NCBI GenBank assembly: GCA_044508495.1
Contig: JBIQHP010000024.1
Coordinates: forward strand, 1-23,505
Reading direction: 5' to 3'
Source of the DNA: Terrimesophilobacter sp044508495
Lineage (GTDB): Bacteria; Actinomycetota; Actinomycetes; Actinomycetales; Microbacteriaceae
DNA length: 23,505 nt
The notes below the pieces were generated by a model that saw only the letters and a list, made by a program, of their open reading frames with translations, was not told the origin of the DNA and ran no database searches. The position numbers and the translations under genes are program-made. Shown here one piece after another: positions 7,210 to 14,575 of this stretch (positions are counted from its first letter, which is position 1; each line of letters opens with the position of its first letter).

Positions 7210-8034
7210 GTGGACACCGGAATTCTCGGCATCGTGCTCGCGGTCGCCGTCGCGGGCTGGGCGCTGGCCTGCCTCCTGCAGCTCGTGGACGTCGTCACCG
7301 GCCACCAGGTGCGCAGGGCCGGCCGCGCGGCAGGAACCCGCGATCGCGACCGCATCCTCTCCTGGACGATCGCGGTGTGCTCGATCGTGCTCGTCCTGCT
7401 CGTCGTCGGAGTCGACCTCGCCGCGAGGCTCCTGCTCGATCGCTCGGAGCTGCTCTGGGGATCGCTCGCCCTCGTCGGGCTCACGACCGCCGCCGCCGTC
7501 ACGGCCCTCCTCGCCGCCCGCGCGCTCCGTCGTCCGCAGACCGGCTACCAGGTCATCCGCGAGGAGCTCAGGGCGCAGTCGGGCCTGCGGCTCGCCAAGG
7601 GCAGGATCGCCGACTACCGGGCGTGGCTCTCCGCGATCGACGACCGGCAGAACGACCTGCACCGCCACGTCGTCGCGGGGCGCTGGGTTCGGGCGGTCCC
7701 GGTCGTCGTCGCGCTCCTCGTGCTCGCGACCGCCGGATGGCTCGCCTCGGCCCGCGCGCTGCCCTGGTGGCAGGCGGTGCTGTGCGTCATCCTCGTCGTC
7801 CTGAGCGTGTGGCTCGCGATCTGGGGGGCGAGGATCTCGCTCGCGCGGAACCTCGCCATCCACGCCGTGCACCAGAAGCAGCGGGCGGAGGCGCTGCTCG
7901 CGCTCGAGGAGCTCGAGCGCAAGACCCCCCGCAAGGTCGCTGGGCTCACCGAGCGCGTCTCGAGGGCTCTCGCGATCCTCCGCGAGCAGCAGGGCCAGCG
8001 CGAGGATCAGGGGCACGAGAACCACTCGCGCTGA
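7210..8034 (+). CDS. Five-helix membrane protein with a C-terminal helical tail, unknown function
   Basis: Unrecognised 274-aa protein. Hydrophobic helices lie at about residues 4-29, 49-76, 82-106, 160-181 and 186-210. A cytoplasmic segment between helices three and four holds TGYQVIREELRAQSGLRLAKGRIADYRAWL. The last 55 residues (HQKQRAEALLALEELERKTPRKV...) are probably helical and highly charged. I chose GTG 7210, with AAGGAG (7193-7198) 11 nt upstream. GTG 7198 overlaps that Shine-Dalgarno sequence and is less likely. The 57-bp gap from the oxidase gene allows cotranscription. A -10-like TAGACT at 8040-8045, just past the stop, probably serves the next gene. Confidence 0.65.
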   Translation: MDTGILGIVLAVAVAGWALACLLQLVDVVTGHQVRRAGRAAGTRDRDRILSWTIAVCSIVLVLLVVGVDLAARLLLDRSELLWGSLALVGLTTAAAVTALLAARALRRPQTGYQVIREELRAQSGLRLAKGRIADYRAWLSAIDDRQNDLHRHVVAGRWVRAVPVVVALLVLATAGWLASARALPWWQAVLCVILVVLSVWLAIWGARISLARNLAIHAVHQKQRAEALLALEELERKTPRKVAGLTERVSRALAILREQQGQREDQGHENHSR

Positions 8035-8078
8035 ACCGATAGACTTGCCTGTCCGAAATCTAAGGGATGTGAGTCTGG

Positions 8079-10295
8079 GTGGGTTCCTCCGAGCTGGAGC
8101 GCGAACGCGAGTACGTCGGCATGCTGTACGGCCGGCTCGACGAGCTCCAGCGCGAGGCGGAGGAACAGCTCGCGAGCGTGCGGTCGCAGGAGGTCGGCGG
8201 CGGCCACCAGGCCAGGAGCGAGCGCGACAGCTTCGCGCGGCTCTACGAGGACCGCATCGTGCAGCTCAGGGAGGTCGGGGAGCGCCTCGCCTTCGGCCGG
8301 CTGTCGGTCGACGGCGAGGACGGCGGCCTCGAGCACCGCTACATCGGCCGCATCGGCCTGCGCGACGCGGATCGCCGCCCCCTCCTCCTCGACTGGCGGG
8401 TCCCCCAGGCGAGCGCCTTCTACCAGGCGACCGCGAAGACGCCCATGGGTGCGCGGGCCAGGAGGCACCTCGTCTCGAGCGGCCGGCGGCTCGTGCGCGT
8501 CGAGGACGAGATCTTCGACCCCGGGCTGCTCGGCGAGTCCTCGCTCCAGCTCCAGGGCGAGGGCGCGCTCCTCGCGGCCCTCTCGGCGCAGCGCACCGGC
8601 CGGATGTCCGACATCGTCGCGACCATCCAGGCCGAGCAGGATCGCATCATCCGCTCGGAGCTCGGCGGGATCCTCGTCGTGCAGGGCGGGCCGGGGACCG
8701 GCAAGACTGCGGTCGCCCTGCACCGCGCAGCCTACCTGCTCTACTCGCACCGCGAGCGACTGCGCTCCAGCGGCGTGCTCATCGTGGGGCCGTCGCGGTC
8801 CTTCCTGCGCTACATCGAGGCCGTCTTGCCTTCGCTCGGCGAATCCGGGGTCGTGCTCGCGAGCGTCGGGCAGCTCTTCCCCGGCGTCGAGGCCGTCCAG
8901 GAGGATGCGCCTCGCGTGGCGAGGCTCAAGGGCCAGCTCCGGATGGCCGCGCTCGTCGCGCGCGCCGTGGCCGACCGGCAGCGCGTCCCCGAGGGACCGG
9001 AGTCGCTCGAGGTCGACGGGGAGACGATCGTGCTCGAGCCGGAGCTCGTCGCCTCGGCGATCGCGAAGGCGCGTGAGAGCGGCAAGCCGTACAACGAGGC
9101 GCGCGTCGTCTTCGTGAGGGCGGCGCTCGCGGCGCTCACCCGGCAGCTCGCCGCGAAGCTGCGCGATCAGGGCAACCCGATCGACGACTCGGACCTCGCG
9201 ATGCTGCGCGAGGACGTGCGGACCGCGAGCGACGTGCGCATCGCCCTCAACACCGCCTGGCTCCCGCTCACGCCCGAGAAGCTCGTGCAGGACCTCTATG
9301 CGAGGCCCGCATGGCTCGCCGCGCTCACGCCCGACTGGTCGCCGGAGGAGCGCGACCTCCTGGCGCGCGAGCGCTCGGCGCCGTTCACGGTCTCCGACAT
9401 CCCGCTCCTCGACGAGGCGGCCGAGCTGCTCGGCGAGGTGACCCTGCCGGATGCCGCGGTGCGGCGCGAGCGCAAGCAGCAGCGCAAGCGGGACCTCGAG
9501 AACGCCGAGCAGGCGATCGCGAACATGGGCGTGGGCGGCATCGTGGACGCGCGGAGGCTCGCCGAGGGCTTCGCCGAGTTCGCGGATGCCGGGACGACCG
9601 CCGAGCGCGCTGCGGCGGATCGCACCTGGGCCTTCGGCCACATCGTCGTCGACGAGGCGCAGGAGCTCTCGCCCATGCAGTGGAGGCTGCTCCTGCGCCG
9701 CGGGCCGAGCCGGTCGTTCACGATCGTGGGCGACATCGCGCAGGCGGCGTCGGCCTCGGCCGCCGAGACCTGGCAGCATGCGCTCGCCCCGCTCATCGGC
9801 CGGCGGGAGGAGGGCGACCGCTGGCGCCGCGAGGAGCTCACGGTCAACTACCGCACTCCCGCCCAGATCGCCGCCGCCGCGGAGTCGATGGCGATCGCAC
9901 ACGGCTTGCCGGTCACGCCTTCGGTTTCGGTGCGCGAGAGCGAGTGGCCCATCGAGGTCGTGCCGGATGTCGCGGGCGCCGTCGCCCTCGCGCTCGAGAC
10001 GGAGGGGACCGTCGCCGTCATCGCCGCCGCGGACCGTCTTGCAGCCCTGCACGGCTCGCTCGCGGCGGAGCACGGAGAGCACGTCGGTCTCGGCGCCGAG
10101 GGGCTCACCTCGGACATCACGGTACTGAGCGCGCAGGAGGCCAAGGGCCTCGAATTCGACTCGGTCGTGATCGTCGACCCGGCCGCGATCGTCGAGGAGT
10201 CCGAGCGAGGCGCCGCCGCCCTCTACGTCGCGATGACCCGCCCCACCCAGCGGCTCGTGCTCGTCGCGACAGGGGAGCTGCCCGCGGGGCTCTGA
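8079..10295 (+). CDS. HelD/HelR-type RNA polymerase-associated motor ATPase
   Basis: SF1 UvrD-like ATPase of the actinobacterial HelD class. Known members bind RNA polymerase, prise it from nucleic acid and recycle it; HelR-type members also protect against rifamycins (family knowledge). The 738-aa length matches class II HelD. The N-terminus is an antiparallel coiled coil (ELEREREYVGMLYGRLDELQ, about 4-75). Walker A is GGPGTGKT (203-210), Walker B is VVDEAQELSP with D525, E526 and Q528, and the C-terminal motor motifs AQEAKGLEFDSVVIVDP and YVAMTRPTQRLVLV are intact. The start is GTG 8079; an in-frame TGA at 8070 rules out earlier starts. No inverted repeat resembling a rifamycin-associated element is seen in the 44-bp leader, so rifamycin induction is not supported. 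Confidence 0.85.
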   Translation: MGSSELEREREYVGMLYGRLDELQREAEEQLASVRSQEVGGGHQARSERDSFARLYEDRIVQLREVGERLAFGRLSVDGEDGGLEHRYIGRIGLRDADRRPLLLDWRVPQASAFYQATAKTPMGARARRHLVSSGRRLVRVEDEIFDPGLLGESSLQLQGEGALLAALSAQRTGRMSDIVATIQAEQDRIIRSELGGILVVQGGPGTGKTAVALHRAAYLLYSHRERLRSSGVLIVGPSRSFLRYIEAVLPSLGESGVVLASVGQLFPGVEAVQEDAPRVARLKGQLRMAALVARAVADRQRVPEGPESLEVDGETIVLEPELVASAIAKARESGKPYNEARVVFVRAALAALTRQLAAKLRDQGNPIDDSDLAMLREDVRTASDVRIALNTAWLPLTPEKLVQDLYARPAWLAALTPDWSPEERDLLARERSAPFTVSDIPLLDEAAELLGEVTLPDAAVRRERKQQRKRDLENAEQAIANMGVGGIVDARRLAEGFAEFADAGTTAERAAADRTWAFGHIVVDEAQELSPMQWRLLLRRGPSRSFTIVGDIAQAASASAAETWQHALAPLIGRREEGDRWRREELTVNYRTPAQIAAAAESMAIAHGLPVTPSVSVRESEWPIEVVPDVAGAVALALETEGTVAVIAAADRLAALHGSLAAEHGEHVGLGAEGLTSDITVLSAQEAKGLEFDSVVIVDPAAIVEESERGAAALYVAMTRPTQRLVLVATGELPAGL

Positions 10296-10303
10296 GCGGC
10301 TGC

Positions 10304-11377
10304 TCAGCCCCCGAGGAACGGCGTGAAGAAGGTCAGGACCACCCAGGCGATCAGGGCGGCGAGGAAGACGGCCACGCCGAGGGCGGAGACGCCGCGCCGG
10401 AGCCTGCGCCCCTCCGGGGCGATGGCGTTGACGGCCATCCGCGCGCCGAGGATGGAGCCGGCGTCCGATCCGGCATCCGCGCCGGCGACCTTCGCGTCCG
10501 CATAGCGCCTGGTACGGTCGAGGGTCCTCGCCCCGACCGTGTCGACGACCCGGAAGACGCGTTCGAGCGTTGCCCGATCGGCGAGGTCGAAGGGCTTCGC
10601 CGAGTAGAGGAACATCCAGTCGTCCACGATCTCGACGTCGAAGAGCGCCGCCTCGTCGACGAGCCTGGCCATGAGATCCGGCGTGAAGACGTAGAGGGCG
10701 TCGCTCTCGTACTCCTGGGGGCAGTAGAGCGTGAAGTAGCGGTCGAAGTCGCCCTCGAGTCGCAGCACCTGCTTGCGCGAGAAGACCGACGGCAGATTCG
10801 TTCCGAGGAAGTTGTTCGACTTGGCGTCGAGCACCATCTGGGGCAGCATCCGGTCGAGCCTGATCGCGACGTAGCCCCACTCATGCGTCGTGCGGCTCTT
10901 GCCGGAGCCGGTCGTGTAGCGCAGGTCGCCGATGTCCACGGCCGGGGTGGAGGATCGGGAGAGCCGCTCGGCGATCGTGTGGTTCGACCCGATGCCGAAG
11001 ATCGCTCCGGGGTAGTCCGGCACCTCGGCGTTGGTGGCGAGGGCGAGCCCGTTCGCCTCGGCGAAGCGATAGAGGCGAAGCAGGCGGGCGCGTGCCGTGC
11101 GCCCGCGGAGGACGGTGGCCGCGATCACGATGCCGGCGATGAGGAGGAACGCGATGCCGATGGGGAGGTCTCCGGCGCCCTCGGAGGTGAACGCGAGCCA
11201 CAGCACCTCCCCGGCGGTCAGGAGGGCGAGGGCCGCGACGACGATGACGGCCATGGCCGCGACGATCGCGGCGGCGCCGGTCAGGTGCGGGACCGAGACG
11301 CCGGGAGCATTCCGGAACTCCCGGAGCTCCTTGCCGCTCACGCGCGAGGAGAGCGGGGCGTAGTCGAGTGTCGTCAT
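10304..11377 (-). CDS. Membrane protein with a large soluble domain, unknown function
   Basis: Unrecognised 357-aa protein; it resembles large DUF3137-like actinobacterial proteins in layout only. Two N-terminal helices (about 33-56 and 72-92, rich in Ala, Ile and Val) are followed by a soluble domain of about 215 residues containing GSNHTIAERLSRSS, LRYTTGSGKSRTTHEWGYVAIRL and CPQEYESDALYVFTPDLMARL. One C-terminal helix (about 332-353) ends FFTPFLGG. GSGKS here is not set in a Walker A context. The ATG at 11377 follows GGGAGGTG by a few bases; an ATG at 11410 overlaps the likely -10 box TACGAT (minus strand, 11409-11414) and is rejected. It converges with the HelD-like gene, with 8 bp between their stops. 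Confidence 0.7.
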   Translation of the reverse strand: MTTLDYAPLSSRVSGKELREFRNAPGVSVPHLTGAAAIVAAMAVIVVAALALLTAGEVLWLAFTSEGAGDLPIGIAFLLIAGIVIAATVLRGRTARARLLRLYRFAEANGLALATNAEVPDYPGAIFGIGSNHTIAERLSRSSTPAVDIGDLRYTTGSGKSRTTHEWGYVAIRLDRMLPQMVLDAKSNNFLGTNLPSVFSRKQVLRLEGDFDRYFTLYCPQEYESDALYVFTPDLMARLVDEAALFDVEIVDDWMFLYSAKPFDLADRATLERVFRVVDTVGARTLDRTRRYADAKVAGADAGSDAGSILGARMAVNAIAPEGRRLRRGVSALGVAVFLAALIAWVVLTFFTPFLGG

Positions 11378-11427
11378 GGCGTCACCTCCCGCTCGGTCGT
11401 CACTCGGCATCGTAGCGCCCGGGGTGG

Positions 11428-11433
11428 CATCCT
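11428..11433 (+). promoter_or_regulatory. Possible -10 box upstream of the acyl-CoA dehydrogenase-like gene
   Basis: CATCCT ends 6 nt before the GTG at 11440. A GGAGG directly abuts the GTG, which is too close for normal ribosome binding, so leaderless initiation is the simpler reading. It lies close to the divergent minus-strand -10 candidate at 11409-11414. Confidence 0.3.
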
Positions 11434-11439
11434 TGGAGG

Positions 11440-12600
11440 GTGACCATCCTGAGCGACGAGCTGCTGAACGCCATCCGCTCCCGGGCCGCCGGGTACGACC
11501 GGGAGAACGCCTTCTTCACCGAGGATCTCGACGACCTGCGCGCGGCCGGCTACCTCACGGCACTCGTGCCGAAGGAGTTCGGCGGGCTCGGCCTCTCGCT
11601 TCGGGAGGTCGTCGACGAGCAGCTCCGACTCGCGGCGGCGGCGCCGGCCACAGCTCTCGCGATCAACATGCACCTCGTCTGGAACGGGGTCGCCAAGACC
11701 ATGCTCGACCGGGGAGACGACGCCCTCGAGTTCGTGCTGCGCGAGAGCGCCGCGGGGGAGCTCTACGCCCTCGCGATCAGCGAGGCGGGCAACGACCTCG
11801 TGCTCTTCGGGAGCACGACGGATGCCGCTCCGCAGCCCGACGGCGGCTACGAGTTCACCGGGACGAAGATCTTCACGAGCCTCTCCCCGGCCTGGACCAG
11901 ACTCGGCCTCTTCGGACTCGACAGCACCTCGCCGGACGCTCCCAAGCTCGTGCACGCCGTCGTGGCGCGCGACACCCCGGGGATCACCGTGCTCGACGAC
12001 TGGGACACCCTCGGGATGCGGGCGTCGCAGAGCAACAGCACCCGGCTCGAGAAGGTGCGAGCCGAGCCGTCGCGGGTCTTCCGCCGGCTCGACCCCGGCC
12101 CGAGCCCCGATCTGCTCGTCTTCGCGATCTTCGCCAACTTCGAGACGCTGCTCTCCGCCGTCTACACCGGGATCGGGCAGCGTGCGCTCGAGCTCGGCGT
12201 CGAGAACGCCACGCGGCGCACCTCGGCGAGGAACGACGGGGCCTCGAAGGCGCTCGACCCCGATGTCCGCTGGAAGCTCGCCGACGCGGCGATCGCCTTC
12301 GACGGCATCCTGCCGCAGCTCCACGCGATCGCCGGGGACATCGACCGGGGAGCCGACCGCGGCGACGAGTGGTTCCGGGCTCTCGTCGGCCTCAAGATCC
12401 GGGCGACCGAGACGGCCCGTTTCGTCGTCGACCAGGCCGTGCGGGTCTCCGGAGGAGCCAGCTACTTCGCCGGGAACGAGCTCGGCCGCCTCTACCGGGA
12501 CGTGCTCGCGGGGGGCTTCCATCCGAGCAACGAGGACTCCGCGCACGCGACCGTCGCGACGGCGCTCCTCGGGCCGCTGCCGCCTCCGCCGGTCGAGTAG
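11440..12600 (+). CDS. Acyl-CoA dehydrogenase family flavoprotein
   Basis: FAD-dependent enzyme of the acyl-CoA dehydrogenase fold, 386 aa (usual length). The N-terminal helical domain has LRAAGYLTALVPKEFGGLGLSLREV. The middle beta domain has YALAISEAGND in place of the usual ALTEPxAGSD, then GYEFTGTKIFTSLSPAW and LDDWDTLGMRASQSNS. The C-terminal helical domain has SGGASYFAGNELGRLYRDVLAGGFHPSNEDSAHA. I do not see the usual catalytic glutamate with confidence. The late segment resembles DszC/SfnC-type flavin monooxygenases as much as true dehydrogenases, so the substrate is open. The last residues (PPPPVE) and the TAG stop are encoded by the first bases of a palindromic repeat, so the original C-terminus may have been altered. 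Confidence 0.8.
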   Translation: MTILSDELLNAIRSRAAGYDRENAFFTEDLDDLRAAGYLTALVPKEFGGLGLSLREVVDEQLRLAAAAPATALAINMHLVWNGVAKTMLDRGDDALEFVLRESAAGELYALAISEAGNDLVLFGSTTDAAPQPDGGYEFTGTKIFTSLSPAWTRLGLFGLDSTSPDAPKLVHAVVARDTPGITVLDDWDTLGMRASQSNSTRLEKVRAEPSRVFRRLDPGPSPDLLVFAIFANFETLLSAVYTGIGQRALELGVENATRRTSARNDGASKALDPDVRWKLADAAIAFDGILPQLHAIAGDIDRGADRGDEWFRALVGLKIRATETARFVVDQAVRVSGGASYFAGNELGRLYRDVLAGGFHPSNEDSAHATVATALLGPLPPPPVE

Positions 12601-12648
12601 CGCCGCCCCTCCACCGGTCGAGTAGCGCCGGTGGCGCGCATCGAGACC
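12589..12648. repeat. Palindromic GGTCGAGTAGC repeat, locus 1 (half copy plus full copy)
   Basis: GGTCGAGTAGCGCCG occurs at 12591-12605 and again at 12616-12630. The second copy continues to a right half GCATCGAGACC (12638-12648), making an imperfect palindrome. The first copy contains the TAG stop of the preceding gene (12598-12600). It is of the same type as the element at 17652-17684. I associate such elements with Microbacteriaceae genomes (from memory, not searched). Confidence 0.75.
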
Positions 12649-12910
12649 ACACAGACTCATCGCCCGGCGCGGCACTTGGTGCGGCTCTTCCGGGCGATGA
12701 GTTGTCCTGCCTCCAGACTGCGCCGGACACCCCGGTTTGGTCAACCCCCATTTCCGAACGACCGGTCGTGCGACCTGGTTCCGCGCAGGCCGACCCCCTG
12801 AAGGCGGCCCCCGTGCAGGCGTTACCAGTTCTGGGGGTCCCGCTGGTGCGGCGGAGCCGATACCGTCGAGGAGGGTCGTTGGGGGAGCGGCCGGTTTTCT
12901 CACGGAATCG
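12601..12910. other. 310-bp non-coding stretch before the NERD gene
   Basis: Holds, in order: the rest of the palindromic repeat, a 13-bp hairpin (12655-12702), a 12-bp palindrome ACGACCGGTCGT (12758-12769), a weak inverted repeat GACCCCC/GGGGGTC (12792-12798, 12833-12839), and a -10-like TACCGT (12861-12866). No supported gene was seen. Confidence 0.6.
12655..12702. terminator. 13-bp perfect hairpin downstream of the acyl-CoA dehydrogenase-like gene
   Basis: Arms ACTCATCGCCCGG (12655-12667) and its exact complement CCGGGCGATGAGT (12690-12702), with a 22-nt loop that holds a smaller GCAC-TTG-GTGC hairpin. No T-tract follows, so it may be a U-less terminator or a repeat rather than a classical terminator. 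Confidence 0.45.
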
Positions 12911-13744
12911 ATGGGCAGGGGGGCAGTTGCGTTGGAGACCGACGCGATCGAACCCAGCCCTTTGACGCGCGCCCGAACCTATCCCATCGTCCGCGAGCTG
13001 CTCCGCGAGGAGGCCTCCCTCCCGCGGCAGCCCCTCTTCTCGCGGTTCTTCGGGCTGCACCCGCTGCCCGCGCCGATGCGCCCCCTCTACCGGGCGGCGG
13101 TCGGCGAGGTCACCGTCGCCGACGCCCTCGCGCAACTCGGGGACGACTGGCTCGTACTGCACGCGGTCCCGGTCGGCAAGGACGGCACGGATGTCGACCA
13201 CATCGCGGTCGGTCCGCCCGGCGTGCACACGATCTCCGTCCGCCATCATCCCGGACGGGCGCTCTGGGTCGGCGGCGGCGTCATCCTCATCGACGGTGAG
13301 CGGATGCCGTACATCCGGGACTGCGAGTTCGAGGCCGTTCGCGCGGCCCAGCTGATGTCGGATGCCGTGGGCGAGCGGGTCGAGGTGACGCCGTGTCTCG
13401 TCGTCGTCGACCCGCGGAGCGTGACGGTGGCGCGCCCGCCGCGCCGGGTCGCGATCCTCACCCCGCGTGAGCTGCGCCCCTGGCTCCGGAGCCTCCCGGC
13501 GGTCTTCTCGCCGGCCGAGCTCGCGCGATTCCGCGACGTGGCGTCCGAGGGGGAGACCTGGCAGGACGCCGGGAACCCGGCGGCGGATGTCGTGGAGCGC
13601 CTCGAGCGGTTCCGCGCGCTTCAGGCGAGAGTCAGCCAGGCCAGGCACCTGAGGCTCACCTGGATCACCGGGGGACTCGTGCTCGCGTGGCTCGTGGCGC
13701 TCATCGGCCTCGGGGGCTTCACGACCGGCCTGCTCTACCGCTGA
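12911..13744 (+). CDS. NERD-domain protein with a C-terminal membrane helix
   Basis: 277-aa protein. The NERD (nuclease-related) domain begins near GEVTVADALAQLGDDWLVLHAVPVG (65-89), continues with DVDHIAVGPPGVHTI (94-108) and RHHPG (111-115), then GERMPYIRDCEFEAVRAAQLM. Actinobacterial relatives usually have a lysine before the HH pair; here it is Arg111. The conserved acidic residues D94 and D96 are kept. A single C-terminal helix (about 249-275) anchors it. The start is uncertain: ATG 12911 has no clear Shine-Dalgarno sequence, while TTG 12932 lies 8 nt after AGGGGGG. A short out-of-frame ORF overlaps this start (see findings). Nuclease activity is not shown for most of the family. Confidence 0.78.
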   Translation: MGRGAVALETDAIEPSPLTRARTYPIVRELLREEASLPRQPLFSRFFGLHPLPAPMRPLYRAAVGEVTVADALAQLGDDWLVLHAVPVGKDGTDVDHIAVGPPGVHTISVRHHPGRALWVGGGVILIDGERMPYIRDCEFEAVRAAQLMSDAVGERVEVTPCLVVVDPRSVTVARPPRRVAILTPRELRPWLRSLPAVFSPAELARFRDVASEGETWQDAGNPAADVVERLERFRALQARVSQARHLRLTWITGGLVLAWLVALIGLGGFTTGLLYR

Positions 13745-13759
13745 CGGGCAGGCTTGGCA

Positions 13760-13801
13760 CCCGGAGCTCGCTGCCCGGAACTCGGCGCCTGAAACTCAGT
13801 G
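13760..13801. repeat. Three degenerate 14-bp tandem units between convergent genes
   Basis: CCCGGAGCTCGCTG (13760-13773), CCCGGAACTCGGCG (13774-13787) and CCTGAAACTCAGTG (13788-13801). The last unit includes the stop codon of the minus-strand gene. Confidence 0.5.
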
Positions 13802-14131
13802 CGCGAGGAGCGCGATCGTGCCGAGCACGGCGACCGAGGCCGCCGCGGCGAACGCGACGAGGCCGACGATGAGGAGAGTCCGCGACTGGTCGAATCGCTC
13901 GATCCTCGTCGCGCTGTTGTTCACCTCGAGACGATCGCGGGCCTCTTCGAGGGTGCGGAACGTCCCGACCCGGCGACCGTGACGGTCGGTGGCGCGGTAC
14001 CTTCCACGCGGGGTGCGATCGATGCCGCCGGCGACTTCGCCGTCGTATTCCGCGACCCAGCGGGTCGGGAGAACCGGAACCCATTGGGGGTTCTCGTAAG
14101 GCACGGTTGCCTTGTCGGTGATGGTGGTCAT
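13796..14131 (-). CDS. Small membrane protein with a basic N-terminal domain, unknown function
   Basis: Unrecognised 111-aa protein. Residues 1-80 are hydrophilic and hold what looks like a small beta domain (WVAEYDGEVAGGIDRTPRGRYRATDRHGRRVGTFRTLEEARDRLE). One hydrophobic helix (about 86-110, LLIVGLVAFAAAASVAVLGTIALLA) ends the protein, so it is tail-anchored. The ATG at 14131 follows GGCAGGTGAG. A minus-strand TATACT (14249-14254) could be its -10 box, giving a leader of about 110 nt. It converges with the NERD gene, 51 bp apart. Confidence 0.65.
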   Translation of the reverse strand: MTTITDKATVPYENPQWVPVLPTRWVAEYDGEVAGGIDRTPRGRYRATDRHGRRVGTFRTLEEARDRLEVNNSATRIERFDQSRTLLIVGLVAFAAAASVAVLGTIALLAH

Positions 14132-14575
14132 CTCACCTGCCTTCCTGGGCCCCCGCTCGCGCGGTTGCCCATTCCTCAGCTCCGCCACGACTGCGCGGGC
14201 CCTGATTTCCCGTGTGAATGAACACGAGCAGTCCGCGGCGACCTGCCGAGTATACCTGCCGGACTCGGGTGTCTCCGGCACCGACGGGCTGGAACGGGGC
14301 ATCCGCCGCAGCATCTCCGGGTGTGGGGGAGGAGAAAGCGTGCCGCGGCGGCGCGGAACGCGCTCAGGTAACGATTCGCATCGGACTTGCGCAAACCCTG
14401 TGATTGCGCGGTGAACTGCACTACTGTCTATAGCGCAGTTGCAGTACCTCGCAGATCTTGATTGCCAGTGACCCGTTCGTCGGGAATCTGAATCTTTCGG
14501 GAGCGGACGATGAACACCGCGACGTGTGGCCTCGAAGGTCGGGGCCACCGAGCAGGACTCCTGAAGGAGAAGAAA
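14132..14575. other. 444-bp spacer holding divergent promoters and the cspA leader
   Basis: No supported gene. Minus-strand TATACT (14249-14254) may serve the small membrane protein gene. On the plus strand, TTGCGCAA (14388-14395) is a palindrome, and TACTGT (14422-14427) and TATAGC (14429-14434) are candidate -10 boxes for the cold-shock gene, implying a 5' leader of about 130-140 nt, as is common for cspA genes. A GTGGCC/GGCCAC hairpin lies within the last 60 nt of that leader. Confidence 0.45.

Noticed and set aside
5566..8025. Long minus-strand open frame opposite the kinase, oxidase and membrane protein genes
   Set aside because: It crosses three well-supported genes and has shadow-like composition rich in Arg, Asp, Glu and Gly.
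8007..10880. Very long minus-strand open frame of over 900 codons opposite the HelD-like gene
   Set aside because: Its composition is extreme in Arg, Gly, Pro and Asp with no domain pattern, and it lies opposite a gene with intact motor motifs. It is a shadow of high-GC third-codon bias.
9311..11443. Plus-strand open frame spanning the end of the HelD-like gene and the opposite strand of the next gene
   Set aside because: Out of frame with the HelD motifs and antisense to a membrane protein gene with plausible helices; Arg-rich shadow.
12758..12769. 12-bp palindrome ACGACCGGTCGT as an operator
   Set aside because: It lies about 100 bp before the candidate -10 box with no second copy. Such GC-rich palindromes occur by chance in this base composition.
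11374..12903. Minus-strand open frame opposite the acyl-CoA dehydrogenase-like gene
   Set aside because: No recognisable domain, extends through repeats and promoters, and has antisense composition.
14112..14414. 100-codon open frame in the cspA upstream spacer
   Set aside because: No ribosome binding site, no family resemblance, and it overlaps the start of the minus-strand small membrane protein gene.
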